A stretch of 64,000 bases of DNA from Brevibacillus sp. (lineage in GTDB: Bacteria > Bacillota > Bacilli > Brevibacillales > Brevibacillaceae), in assembly GCA_017656235.1 (NCBI GenBank), contig JACDOF010000012.1:39362-103361 (forward strand), in the 5' to 3' direction. The translations under genes were made by a program, and so were the position numbers. The notes under the pieces were generated by a model that did no database searches, had not been told where the DNA came from, and saw nothing but the letters and a program-made list of their open reading frames with translations. Positions 8,636 through 16,995 of this stretch are shown here, one piece after another; the stretch's first letter is position 1, and every line of letters begins with the position of its first letter.

Positions 8636-8684
8636 AGAAAGGGGTTGTCCCAATAGTCTAACGACCACGGGGCAGCCCCTTTCT
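8636..8684 (-). terminator. Hairpin between the TerB-like gene and surE
   Basis: AGAAAGGGG at 8636-8644 pairs with CCCCTTTCT at 8676-8684, 10 bases after the TerB-like stop codon. There is no clean T-run, so its strength is uncertain. Confidence 0.5.
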
Positions 8685-8694
8685 CCTCTTATTC

Positions 8695-9123
8695 TCACTC
8701 ACCGATGATTGTTTGCCAGCGTTCCTTCCAGTGAATCCCTTCCAGAATCCAGTCTTCCACCTGCTGCAGCTTTTCTTGTTCAATGCCGAGCAGGCTGGCG
8801 ATGCGGCGGATTTCGTTTTGTTCTCCCGTCGTGAGTTTGCGGTCGGCCACGGCAATGTGGTACAGCTGGCGCAGCAGGCGCAGCTTCTCGGAACGATTCA
8901 GTCTGGTCATCCCCGCGACCAGTTCTTCCGGCTGCTTGGGATTATCTATGTCATCCATCAGGATTTGTCTTTCCCGCAGTGAAAAGGGTTCACTTTCCAC
9001 CATGCGATAGACACGCCCGATCTCCTTTTCTCCCATGTACCCGTCCGCATGACCAACACAAATCATCAGCCGTATGGAGTTAAACAAGAGCTGCTTCTCT
9101 TTTTCCGTGTTGTGAACTGTCAT
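8695..9123 (-). CDS. TerB-like (tellurite-resistance/DnaJ-associated) domain protein
   Basis: 142 aa from the ATG at 9123 behind GGAAAGGAAGGG. Two acidic loops typical of the TerB fold are visible, HADGYMGEKE near residue 25 and VADRKLTTGEQNEI near residue 95, embedded in an all-helical protein. TerB domains bind metal and appear in tellurite- and stress-associated membrane complexes. It stands upstream of surE with a hairpin between them. Function beyond the domain is unknown. Confidence 0.8.
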   Translation of the reverse strand: MTVHNTEKEKQLLFNSIRLMICVGHADGYMGEKEIGRVYRMVESEPFSLRERQILMDDIDNPKQPEELVAGMTRLNRSEKLRLLRQLYHIAVADRKLTTGEQNEIRRIASLLGIEQEKLQQVEDWILEGIHWKERWQTIIGE

Positions 9124-9251
9124 CGTAATCCCTTCCTTTCCGGTCAGCGGTGTTCTCGTCTTCTTCAATTATACGACGCAAGCAAGAAAGCGGTTGCAAA
9201 AAAGTTATGTCGTTTATGTGAAATGTATGATGACACAACGCGCTCTTTCTG

Positions 9252-9281
9252 TTGAAAACTGCTGCCTATCAAACATATAAT
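9252..9281 (+). promoter_or_regulatory. Consensus sigma-A promoter for the Na+ symporter gene
   Basis: TTGAAA (9252-9257), an 18-base spacer, then a perfect TATAAT (9276-9281). Transcription would begin near 9288, giving a leader of only about 15 bases before the GTG at 9303, with the GGAG at the very 5' end of the message. Confidence 0.7.
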
Positions 9282-9302
9282 CAAGCAAAAGGAGTGAGAA
9301 GA

Positions 9303-10256
9303 GTGAAAAAAGTGGAACGAGTCAGTCAGTTTGTCGGCAGCACGTTCGCCGTGTGGGTCCTCTTGTTTGCTGCTCTGGCCTTTTTCTTTCCGTCCTGGTT
9401 TACCGGCTTGGGGGCCTACATCGTGCCGCTGCTTGGCATCATCATGTTTGGCATGGGCCTGACCTTGTCGGCTGACGACTTTAAGGAAGTATTTAGACGA
9501 CCAAAAGATGTAGCCATCGGCGTGCTGGCCCAGTTCGTGATCATGCCGTTAATCGGTTTTGCCCTCGCCGTCGGGCTTGATCTCCCCCCGGAAGTGGCCG
9601 TTGGCGTGATTCTGGTTGGCAGCTGCCCGGGTGGCACAGCCTCCAATGTGATGACCTATCTGGCACGGGGGGACGTCGCCCTGTCGGTTGCGATCACGTC
9701 CGTCTCCACACTGCTCGCTCCGCTGGTCACACCGTGGTTGATCCTGATCTTTGCCAGCCAGTGGGTTGCAGTAGATGCCCTCAGCCTGTTCTGGTCGATT
9801 GTCAACGTCGTGATCATCCCCATTGTTCTCGGCTTGATCGTCAAAACGTTGTTTAAGCGTCAGGCAGAGGCAAGCGTCAAAGCGCTGCCGCTGGTTTCGG
9901 TCGCCGCGATCGTAGCCATTGTCGCCGCCGTCGTGGCAGCAAGCCAGGAGAAAATCGCCAGCAGCGGTTTGCTGATCATTGCCGTAGTCGTGCTGCACAA
10001 TCTGCTTGGTCTGCTGCTTGGCTACCTGCTGGCCAAATGGTTAAAGCTCAGCCTGGGCAAGCAAAAGGCGCTCTCCATCGAGGTCGGCATGCAAAACTCC
10101 GGCCTGGGAGCGGCACTTGCCTCGGCCCACTTCTCCCCGCTAGCCGCTGTTCCCAGTGCGCTCTTCAGTGTCTGGCACAATATCTCCGGTCCGATTGTAG
10201 CCACGCTGTTCAGCAAGGTACGAGAGCAAGCCGGCGAGAGCGCACAGCAGGGCTGA
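9303..10256 (+). CDS. Bile acid:sodium symporter (BASS/ArsB-like fold) family transporter
   Basis: About 317 aa. The GTG at 9303 is placed eight bases after AAAAGGAG; upstream in-frame starts at 9252 and 9294 lie in the promoter or in the ribosome site. Nine to ten hydrophobic helices are visible, with the BASS motif region [21 protein letters not shown] in the middle and [14 protein letters not shown] in the second inverted repeat, where Na+-binding residues sit in this family. Bacterial members move organic anions such as pantoate or 2-keto acids; the substrate cannot be read from the sequence. Confidence 0.92.
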   Translation: MKKVERVSQFVGSTFAVWVLLFAALAFFFPSWFTGLGAYIVPLLGIIMFGMGLTLSADDFKEVFRRPKDVAIGVLAQFVIMPLIGFALAVGLDLPPEVAVGVILVGSCPGGTASNVMTYLARGDVALSVAITSVSTLLAPLVTPWLILIFASQWVAVDALSLFWSIVNVVIIPIVLGLIVKTLFKRQAEASVKALPLVSVAAIVAIVAAVVAASQEKIASSGLLIIAVVVLHNLLGLLLGYLLAKWLKLSLGKQKALSIEVGMQNSGLGAALASAHFSPLAAVPSALFSVWHNISGPIVATLFSKVREQAGESAQQG

Positions 10257-10287
10257 CAACCTCCGCCCGTCTTTTTTTGGGCCGGGT

Positions 10288-10339
10288 CCGATTGCCCTTC
10301 CTCCGTTAACCGGTTGACAAGGGGGCAATCGGTTTTTTT
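10288..10339. terminator. Intrinsic terminator between convergent genes
   Basis: CCGATTGCCC (10288-10297) pairs with GGGCAATCGG (10323-10332), followed by T7. It ends the symporter transcript and abuts the 3' end of the minus-strand CNNM-type gene. Confidence 0.85.
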
Positions 10340-10340
10340 G

Positions 10341-11684
10341 TTATACTTCTTGCGGAACAGGCTCTTGTTTTTGCTCGTGCACCGCCAGTTTTTTTGCCTG
10401 TACCCGGATAATGCGATAATGGTCCACCTCTTCCACCTTGAAGCGGTACCCGTCCGCCGTCACGCTGTCCCCCACCTTTGGCGGATGATCAATCTGCATG
10501 TAAATCCAGCCTGCAAGCGTATCCACTTCCGCTCCGTCCAGAGACAGACCCAGGTAATCGTTCACTTCCTCCAACAGCATGCGGCCGTCAAAGGAATACA
10601 CGTCATCCTTCCGCTCCACTTCCGGCCGCTCATCGTCGAACTCATCCTGAATATCGCCGACGATCTCTTCCATGATATCTTCAATCGTCACCAATCCGGC
10701 CGTACCGCCGTATTCGTCGATCAGGATGGCCATTTGGTTGTGCTGCTTCTGCATCATCGTCAGGAGCCTGCTGATCGATATGGTCTCCGGTGCTGTCAGC
10801 ACGGGACGCATGATCTCTTCAAGGCTTTGCTCGTCTTCGGCCAGCACGTTGGACAAAAGATCTTTGATGTGCAGGGTCCCGACAACGTGGTCCTTGTCCC
10901 CGTCGACAACAGGGTATCGGGTAAACCTGCCGGTTCTTGCCACTTCCTTGTTTACCTCGTACGGGTCGCGCAGATTGAGTACCATCATATCGGTACGCGG
11001 CACCATGATCTCACGCGCCATCGTCTCCGAAAAGTCGAAGATGTTGTCCACCAGCATCAGTTCAGTCTGGTCAATCAGGCCGCTCTTGTGACTTTGTGTA
11101 ACAAGAATGCGGATCTCATCTTCCGTGTGGGCCGCCTCCTGCTCCGAAACGGGCGAAATGCCAAACAAAGCCAAAAACCTGGCCGCCGCCCAGTTGAGAA
11201 AGGCGATAAACGGATACATCACCTTGTAAAACCACTGAATCGGCCTGGCCACTTGCAGCGATACCCACTCGGAACGCTGAATGGCCAGCGACTTTGGGGC
11301 AAGCTCGCCCAAGACGATATGTAAAAAGGTAATGATGGAAAAGGCAATGATGAAGGAAATCGTATGGGTCCAGGATTCGGCGATGCCGAAGTAGACAAAC
11401 ACGGGTGTTAGCAGATCAGCGACAGCCGGTTCCCCCAACCATCCCAACCCCAGCGAAGCCAAGGTAATCCCCAGTTGACAGGCGGACAGATAGGCGTCCA
11501 GGTTGCGGATCAACCGGTCCACATGGCGTGCCTTGGGATTGCCTTCGGCGACGAGTTGAGCAATTCGCGATTCCCTCACTTTGACGACGGCGAATTCTGT
11601 CGCGACAAAGAAACCGTTAAAAAAGACGAGCAGCAGGACGAGGAAGAGGTTAAATCCAGCAAGCAGCAGGAAATCGCTCGTCAA
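10341..11684 (-). CDS. CNNM/CorC-type membrane protein with CBS pair (hemolysin-related, TlyC-like)
   Basis: 447 aa from a TTG at 11684, eight bases after TAAAGGAGG; no in-frame ATG has a ribosome site. The order is a DUF21/CNNM membrane domain (residues 1-200, four hydrophobic segments, with FFVATEFAVVKVRESR and HIVLGELAPKSLA), two CBS domains (about 215-335, with DMMVLNLRDP and YGGTAGLVTIEDIMEEIVGDI), then a CorC_HlyC domain. The family is linked to Mg2+ or other divalent-cation export and tolerance. The hemolysin label is historical. Confidence 0.93.
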   Translation of the reverse strand: MTSDFLLLAGFNLFLVLLLVFFNGFFVATEFAVVKVRESRIAQLVAEGNPKARHVDRLIRNLDAYLSACQLGITLASLGLGWLGEPAVADLLTPVFVYFGIAESWTHTISFIIAFSIITFLHIVLGELAPKSLAIQRSEWVSLQVARPIQWFYKVMYPFIAFLNWAAARFLALFGISPVSEQEAAHTEDEIRILVTQSHKSGLIDQTELMLVDNIFDFSETMAREIMVPRTDMMVLNLRDPYEVNKEVARTGRFTRYPVVDGDKDHVVGTLHIKDLLSNVLAEDEQSLEEIMRPVLTAPETISISRLLTMMQKQHNQMAILIDEYGGTAGLVTIEDIMEEIVGDIQDEFDDERPEVERKDDVYSFDGRMLLEEVNDYLGLSLDGAEVDTLAGWIYMQIDHPPKVGDSVTADGYRFKVEEVDHYRIIRVQAKKLAVHEQKQEPVPQEV

Positions 11685-11855
11685 CGACTGTCCCTCCTTT
11701 ACCACCGGCTTCCCATTAGTGTATCCCCAAGAATGCGGAAATATCGTGTTCGTTCTCTTCACTGCCAGAGGAAGACGTGTTCCGCAGACAAGCTCACTGG
11801 ATAAAAGAGTGCAGCCGCTTTCACTTTCCGTGTTTTTTTCTTCACGATCCTGCTG

Positions 11856-11864
11856 TGATACAAT
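11856..11864 (+). promoter_or_regulatory. Extended -10 promoter element before the XPB-type helicase
   Basis: TGATACAAT is an extended -10 (TGn plus TACAAT) 31 bases before the GTG start. No good -35 is visible at the right distance, as is common for extended -10 promoters. Confidence 0.4.
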
Positions 11865-11895
11865 GATTGTAATTTATTTCATGAGGTGAATACTT

Positions 11896-13557
11896 GTGGA
11901 ATTCCATCCACATCTTCCTTCTATCGTACAACGCGACAGCACTGTCCTTCTGGAAGTGCTTCACCCGCAATTCTCGGAAGCGCGAGCGGCATTGGCTCCG
12001 TTTTGCCAACTTGTGAAAAGTCCCGCGTACATCCACACGTACCGGATTACGCCGCTGTCACTTTGGAACGCGGCGGCCAGCGGTTTGTCCGCTGACCAGG
12101 TCCTGGAGACGCTCAAGCACTACAGCAAGAACGGTGTACCCGACTCACTCGCCGCCGAGATACGGGACACCATGTCCCGTTACGGCCTGTTGGAGATGAA
12201 GCAGCAGAACGACCGGCTGATCCTGGTCAGCAGCAGCCCGGACCTGCTCGCCCACCTGTTTCCGTCATTGCAGCAGCACGTGGAAGAATGTCTGTCGGAG
12301 GATACGTATGTCATCTCCTCCTTGGCACGCGGCCTGGTAAAGCAAGAGCTGCTTCGTCTCGGTTATCCGGTGCGTGATCTGGCCGGCTATCTCGAAGGTG
12401 AAGCGTGTCCGCTCGACCTGCGCGATGTGACGAACAGCGGCGAGCCGTTTCAACTGCGCGAGTACCAGGGAGCGGCTGTTGAGGCTTTCTATGCGGGCGG
12501 TACGGAATACGGCGGGAGCGGCGTGCTGGTGCTGCCATGTGGTGCAGGAAAAACGATCATCGGACTCGGCGTGCTCACTCGTTTGAAAACAGCCGCATTG
12601 ATTCTAACCCCCAATACCACCTCGGTACGGCAGTGGAAAAGAGAACTGCTTGACAAGACCACCATTGACCCCGCAATGGTTGGAGAATACACTGGAGAAG
12701 AAAAGGAAGTCAGGCCGATTACGATTGCAACTTATCAAATTCTGACCTACCGGCGCAGCGGCGAGGGGGAATGGCCGCACATGCGATTGTTTCATGAGCG
12801 CAACTGGGGCCTGGTCATCTATGATGAAGTCCATCTGCTACCCGCGCCTGTCTTTCGGGTGACGGCCGGGATCCAGGCCAAACGACGGCTGGGCCTGACC
12901 GCCACACTGGTGCGTGAAGACGGATGTACGGAAGACGTCTTTTCCTTGATTGGGCCAAAGCTGTACGATATACCGTGGAAAGAGTTGGAGCAGCAGGGGT
13001 GGATCGCCAAGGCCTGCTGCCGGGAAATCCGCTTGCCCTTCGATCCCCTTTTGCGCCAGAAGTACGCGACAGCGGCTCCGCGGCAAAAGTTCCGCATTGC
13101 CGCAGAAAATCCCCGCAAGCTGCAGGTAGTCCGTCAACTGCTGAAACGCCACCAGGGTGAACAGGTCTTGATTATCGGCCAGTACATGACCCAGTTAAAA
13201 CAAGTGGCCGATGAATTGGGAGTGCCCTTGATCACCGGGAGCGTGGGCGAAAACGAACGGCAGCGCTTGTACGAGCAGTTTCGAGCAGGTACGTTGACCT
13301 GTCTGGTCGTCTCCAAGGTGGCTAATTTTGCCGTCGACCTGCCGGAAGCCAACATCGCGATTCAAATCTCCGGCACATTCGGCTCGCGTCAGGAAGAAGC
13401 ACAGCGACTGGGCCGAATTCTCCGTCCCAAACGGAACAATAACCAAGCCTGTTTTTATACATTGGTAACACGCGATACGCGTGAACAGGAATTGGCCAGG
13501 CACCGCCAGCTGTTTCTCGTCGAACAGGGTTATCACTACGAGGTCGTAGAGGAATAA
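11896..13557 (+). CDS. XPB/ERCC3-type DNA repair helicase (SF2)
   Basis: 553 aa from the GTG at 11896 with AGGTGA six bases upstream. Residues 1-180 form an XPB-like N-terminal domain. The Walker A sequence LPCGAGKTIIG is near residue 213, the Walker B box is DEVH near 310 (IYDEVHLLPA), and motif VI appears as QEEAQRLGRILRP. XPB proteins unwind DNA in nucleotide excision repair; bacterial copies are found in some Bacilli and Actinobacteria. No Bax1-type nuclease partner is adjacent, and the next gene has its own ECF promoter. Confidence 0.93.
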   Translation: MEFHPHLPSIVQRDSTVLLEVLHPQFSEARAALAPFCQLVKSPAYIHTYRITPLSLWNAAASGLSADQVLETLKHYSKNGVPDSLAAEIRDTMSRYGLLEMKQQNDRLILVSSSPDLLAHLFPSLQQHVEECLSEDTYVISSLARGLVKQELLRLGYPVRDLAGYLEGEACPLDLRDVTNSGEPFQLREYQGAAVEAFYAGGTEYGGSGVLVLPCGAGKTIIGLGVLTRLKTAALILTPNTTSVRQWKRELLDKTTIDPAMVGEYTGEEKEVRPITIATYQILTYRRSGEGEWPHMRLFHERNWGLVIYDEVHLLPAPVFRVTAGIQAKRRLGLTATLVREDGCTEDVFSLIGPKLYDIPWKELEQQGWIAKACCREIRLPFDPLLRQKYATAAPRQKFRIAAENPRKLQVVRQLLKRHQGEQVLIIGQYMTQLKQVADELGVPLITGSVGENERQRLYEQFRAGTLTCLVVSKVANFAVDLPEANIAIQISGTFGSRQEEAQRLGRILRPKRNNNQACFYTLVTRDTREQELARHRQLFLVEQGYHYEVVEE

Positions 13558-13576
13558 AGAGAGCTGATCAGAATGG

Positions 13577-13603
13577 TGAAACGCCGAACAAAAAACAATC
13601 GTC
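13577..13603 (+). promoter_or_regulatory. ECF sigma-type promoter (probable autoregulation)
   Basis: TGAAAC (13577-13582), a 17-base spacer, then CGTC (13600-13603). This matches the -35 and -10 of Bacillus ECF sigma factors of the SigW/SigX/SigV group and stands 30 bases before the ECF gene, as expected for positive autoregulation. Confidence 0.75.
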
Positions 13604-13633
13604 TCATAAGAAGAAGGGGGGCCAACAGCACGT

Positions 13634-14197
13634 ATGCAAACCGATCAAGAGATCATCGAGCGGATAATGCAGGGTGATGTGGAAGCATACCGCGAAATCA
13701 TCCAGCGTTATCAGCGGATGATTTTTGTCTTCATCTACAAAATGGTAAACAATGCTGCAGACGCAGAAGATCTGACCCAGGAAGTCTTTGTCAAGGCCTA
13801 CGAAAAACTATCCACCTATCGCGGTGACAGTCAATTTTCCACCTGGCTGCATACGCTTGCTCGCAACCGAACGATTGATTTTTTGCGGCGCCGGAAAATC
13901 CACGATTCGGACGAGCAATTGGCTTTCATCCCTTCTCAGGCACGCGATGAATCGCCGCAAGATTCGCTCTTGACCAAAGAACAGCGAAAAGAAATCGAGC
14001 GCGCCTTCTCCATGCTGTCTGATTCTTACCGCGAGGTGATTGTCCTGCGCTGCACGCTTGAGTATCCGTTTGAGAAGATCGCTTCCCTGTTGGGGATTGC
14101 CGAATCGACCGCACGTGTACGTTATCTGCGCGCCCGCCAAGAATTTGCCAAACTATTGAGTCGCACGGAAGGAGGACTCGTACATGAACTGCCATGA
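13634..14197 (+). CDS. ECF-subfamily RNA polymerase sigma factor
   Basis: 187 aa. Region 2 is clear (ADAEDLTQEVFVKAYEKL, then FSTWLHTLARNRTIDFLRRRK). Region 4 follows (YREVIVLRCTLEYPFEKIASLLGIAESTARVRYLRAR, residues about 130-170). It lacks extra domains, so it is a simple group 4 sigma factor. Its gene overlaps the anti-sigma gene by 14 bases, and an ECF-type promoter precedes it. It resembles the SigV/SigX/SigW group, but I do not assign a specific orthologue. Confidence 0.95.
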   Translation: MQTDQEIIERIMQGDVEAYREIIQRYQRMIFVFIYKMVNNAADAEDLTQEVFVKAYEKLSTYRGDSQFSTWLHTLARNRTIDFLRRRKIHDSDEQLAFIPSQARDESPQDSLLTKEQRKEIERAFSMLSDSYREVIVLRCTLEYPFEKIASLLGIAESTARVRYLRARQEFAKLLSRTEGGLVHELP

Positions 14198-15605
14198 CTT
14201 TCGCTCAAGATGGATGAATACCGTAAACGAGGCCACCCTTTCCCATATCGAGACTTGCGACGACTGTCTGAATTGGATCGACACCGCCTTTTCCACTGAT
14301 GAGGAGGTTGCATTCATGAAGGAGTTTCCCCAGCCGTCCGCAGAGTTGGAAGACCGGATCATGCAGGCCATTTACGCCACAGCCGGACCCGGACAGGGCG
14401 CTCTGCCTCCTTTGTCAGCGACCAAACAGACTCTTGCTGTGAAGTTGAAAAAACGAAAGCCGCACCGGCCACGGTTCAGAACGGGAGCCTGGGTGGGCGC
14501 AGCAGGACTTTTCCTGGTTGTCGGCTTGATCGGCATGCAGACGATCCTGAACGGCTCCTCCAAAGATCAAGCTGCCGCTCCGGCCGGCGACTCAACCAGC
14601 TCTTATGCCCATCAAGCGAAACCGCGCAGTGGAGAAGGAACCACCTACAGTCTTCCTGAAGAGCATATGCCGGCCGTTGGACAAACCGTTCCTGACCAAA
14701 GTGCCGCTTTTCATGCTGCTGCCGAAGCGGAGCCGACCGAATCTGCTGCTGTTGAAGAATCGCAGCAAGCCGCATCCGCTTCCATCAAAGAACCGGCGCC
14801 CGAGCAGCCGGAAAAAGAACTTTCGGACTTGGCGCTAACGGCGATGGACACACAACCGTCTCCTGAAGCCAGCCTCCCCCTTCGTCCGCATACGGAATTG
14901 TCCAGCCGTGATGCCGGGAACAAAACGGTGGAGAACCCAAACACTCCCACCTCGTACGCTGGACTTCATGAAAACACCGGGCAGTCGACTGACGCGGAAA
15001 GCGAAAAAAAGGGGGAACCGGTTCCTTCCGTCGGAAATGTACAGAATGAGGCCGCGGCAAAACCGGACGTATCGGTTATGGATGCGGATGCCGAAGATGG
15101 GAAAACCATGCAAACCGGCCAGCCGTCCAACGGGGTCATGGCAGAACAAAGACCACTGACCGTCTCCACTTTTACTGATGTGAAAGCGGCCGCTCAAGTC
15201 TCGGACATCCCGGTTCCGGTGCTGGCCAACCTGCCGGATGGATTTGCGCTCAAAACGATTTCACTCAAATACCAAACAGAGACCAGCAATCAGGTGAAGG
15301 CAGTATCCGTTTCGTACGTGCGCGATCATGATCAGGTCACCGTATCGATTGCGCGTAATGACAAACCGAAACGACACCTGTCCATACCCGGGACGTTTGT
15401 AGAACGACGTTTGTTCGCGGTCGGCAAAGATCAGGCCATTGCCGTCACACACGACCCAAACACGTCCTCGGGTAAGGTCGAGCACGAGGTGCACATGGCG
15501 ACATCCCATGACGGCCTGCCGTTCTACGTCATCCTTACCGGTGACGGCGTCCGACTGGACGATCTGATTGAGGCAGCACGAACCATCCAATGGGATCAGG
15601 AATAA
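14184..15605 (+). CDS. Membrane-anchored zinc-finger anti-sigma factor with long extracytoplasmic region
   Basis: 473 aa, ATG at 14184 behind GGAAGGAGG and overlapping the sigma gene. The N-terminal domain carries HIETCDDC (H21, C25, C28), the ZAS anti-sigma zinc motif. A single membrane span lies at residues 101-119. Outside it is a Pro/Glu/Ala-rich stretch of about 220 residues with low complexity, then a folded C-terminal domain (residues about 355-470, beginning VPVLANLPDGFALKTISLKY) resembling the DUF4367-type domain of other anti-sigma factors. It should bind the ECF sigma factor at the membrane and release it on an envelope signal. Confidence 0.9.
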   Translation: MNCHDFRSRWMNTVNEATLSHIETCDDCLNWIDTAFSTDEEVAFMKEFPQPSAELEDRIMQAIYATAGPGQGALPPLSATKQTLAVKLKKRKPHRPRFRTGAWVGAAGLFLVVGLIGMQTILNGSSKDQAAAPAGDSTSSYAHQAKPRSGEGTTYSLPEEHMPAVGQTVPDQSAAFHAAAEAEPTESAAVEESQQAASASIKEPAPEQPEKELSDLALTAMDTQPSPEASLPLRPHTELSSRDAGNKTVENPNTPTSYAGLHENTGQSTDAESEKKGEPVPSVGNVQNEAAAKPDVSVMDADAEDGKTMQTGQPSNGVMAEQRPLTVSTFTDVKAAAQVSDIPVPVLANLPDGFALKTISLKYQTETSNQVKAVSVSYVRDHDQVTVSIARNDKPKRHLSIPGTFVERRLFAVGKDQAIAVTHDPNTSSGKVEHEVHMATSHDGLPFYVILTGDGVRLDDLIEAARTIQWDQE

Positions 15606-15612
15606 TCAATCT

Positions 15613-15927
15613 CGCAGGGGGGAGACCTTTGGTCTTCCCCCTTGCGTGCAGACAAAGTGTCCCGAAGGAACCAATCGTCCTGCTCGCGCTGTTGCCTGAC
15701 CAGCAAAGATGCACAACTGCCCGCTGCGAAACGATCCGTGGGGGCGAGGGCAAACCGGCTCAGCATCTCCGTGCAGCACCGAGTTGCCCTCGCTTTTCCC
15801 CACGTCCACGTTTCTTACGCTAGGTTGGTCAGGCAAAGGCGCTCGTCACGGACAATTGACACCCTTCCCATGGAAACAAGTTTGTCTGCAATCTCGCAGG
15901 GGGGACCAAAGTGGCTCCCCCCTTGCG
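15613..15927. repeat. Large palindromic element flanked by two G-rich hairpins
   Basis: This is the 405-base gap between the anti-sigma factor and the ABC permease. It holds three structures: a hairpin CGCAGGGGGGAGACC/GGTCTTCCCCCTTGCG at 15613-15646; a roughly 244-base imperfect palindrome at 15647-15890 whose ends TGCAGACAAA and TTTGTCTGCA are perfect complements; and a second hairpin at 15895-15927 whose 5' arm repeats the first. Inside the palindrome TTGCCTGACCA pairs with TGGTCAGGCAA, and CGTGGGGGCGAGGGCAA pairs with TTGCCCTCGC plus CCCCACG. The right arm recurs at 45996-46079. No reading frame in it looks coding. Confidence 0.7.
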
Positions 15928-16010
15928 CGTAGATTAGGAACCGCAAGTGAGCGCGAAAAACGCCACACACGTCGTCTGCACAGCCCATTTGGCTCAACAA
16001 GCGATTCTTT

Positions 16011-16994
16011 TTACACCGTTACATCTTTTTTGGTAAAAACGAAATACGAGACCACGAGAGCAGCCAGTGCCCACACCGACAGTACCGTGAGGGAAAACGG
16101 GAGCGTCATGCCCTTGATCGGCGGCAGTGTGCCGGCAAGATAAACGGTTAACTGCAGGTTGACCACGAACAGGTACTTGGCCGATTCCCAGGAAGAGGCC
16201 ATCTGGGTCAGGATGGTACCGCTGATCAATGCTGCCATCATGATACCCATGCCGGCCGCGGCGCTGCGAACAAGGACGGAAACCATCAGGGTAATCACGC
16301 CGACGACAAGGCAGACGAACCAACCCAATCCATACTGCATCAGCAGATACTGCCATTGCGGCACCATGAATACCTGGGAGGTATCCAGCTCCGCTCCCAC
16401 TACGCGAAAACCGGTCAGAACCGGCATGTCCCATCCCTTGTAGCCAAAAACGATACCGGAGATGCCATAGGACATCAAGATGGTTAACAGCAGCGTAAGT
16501 GAGACAAACAGAAAAAGTGTAATCAGCTTGCTGGTCAGTACCTTCCAGCGGTGGACCGGACGGGTGAGCAGCAGCTTGATTGTCCCTTCGCTGTATTCCG
16601 ATGAGACGAGATCGACGGCCAGGACGACGATCATCATCGGCAGAAACAAGGAGATGGCCTGATCCATAAAACTGCGGGCAAAAGTGGGACCGCCCGGTGC
16701 ACTGGGATTGATATCGTGCTCCAGATAGTACTGCTGCTGCTGAATCCTGATCTTCAGCCACTCCCGCCACTCCTCGGGCAGGCGGCTGGAGGTAAGTCTG
16801 TTTTGCGCATCGACGATCTGCTGCTGCAGAAGCGATCGCCAGTCGTCCGTTCCCAAGCGTTCCTGGGCGGTCAGGGAGGCACGATACTGGGCATACGTAA
16901 AGATCGGGATCAACACCAGCAGAATCAGGAAGACGACGAGAAACCGGCGCCGGCGCAGGATTTTTAACGTCTCGTTTTGTACCAGATGGAACAT
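16011..16994 (-). CDS. ABC-2 type transporter permease
   Basis: 327 aa from the ATG at 16994, which follows GGGAGG and lies one base after the ATPase stop. An N-terminal helix (FLVVFLILLVLIPIFTYA) is followed by an extracytoplasmic loop of about 90 residues, then five hydrophobic segments including VVLAVDLVSSEYSEGTIKLL, the ABC-2 family signature loop. With the preceding ATPase it forms an exporter of the NatAB/BcrAB kind. The substrate is unknown. Confidence 0.92.
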   Translation of the reverse strand: MFHLVQNETLKILRRRRFLVVFLILLVLIPIFTYAQYRASLTAQERLGTDDWRSLLQQQIVDAQNRLTSSRLPEEWREWLKIRIQQQQYYLEHDINPSAPGGPTFARSFMDQAISLFLPMMIVVLAVDLVSSEYSEGTIKLLLTRPVHRWKVLTSKLITLFLFVSLTLLLTILMSYGISGIVFGYKGWDMPVLTGFRVVGAELDTSQVFMVPQWQYLLMQYGLGWFVCLVVGVITLMVSVLVRSAAAGMGIMMAALISGTILTQMASSWESAKYLFVVNLQLTVYLAGTLPPIKGMTLPFSLTVLSVWALAALVVSYFVFTKKDVTV

Positions 16995-16995
16995 G

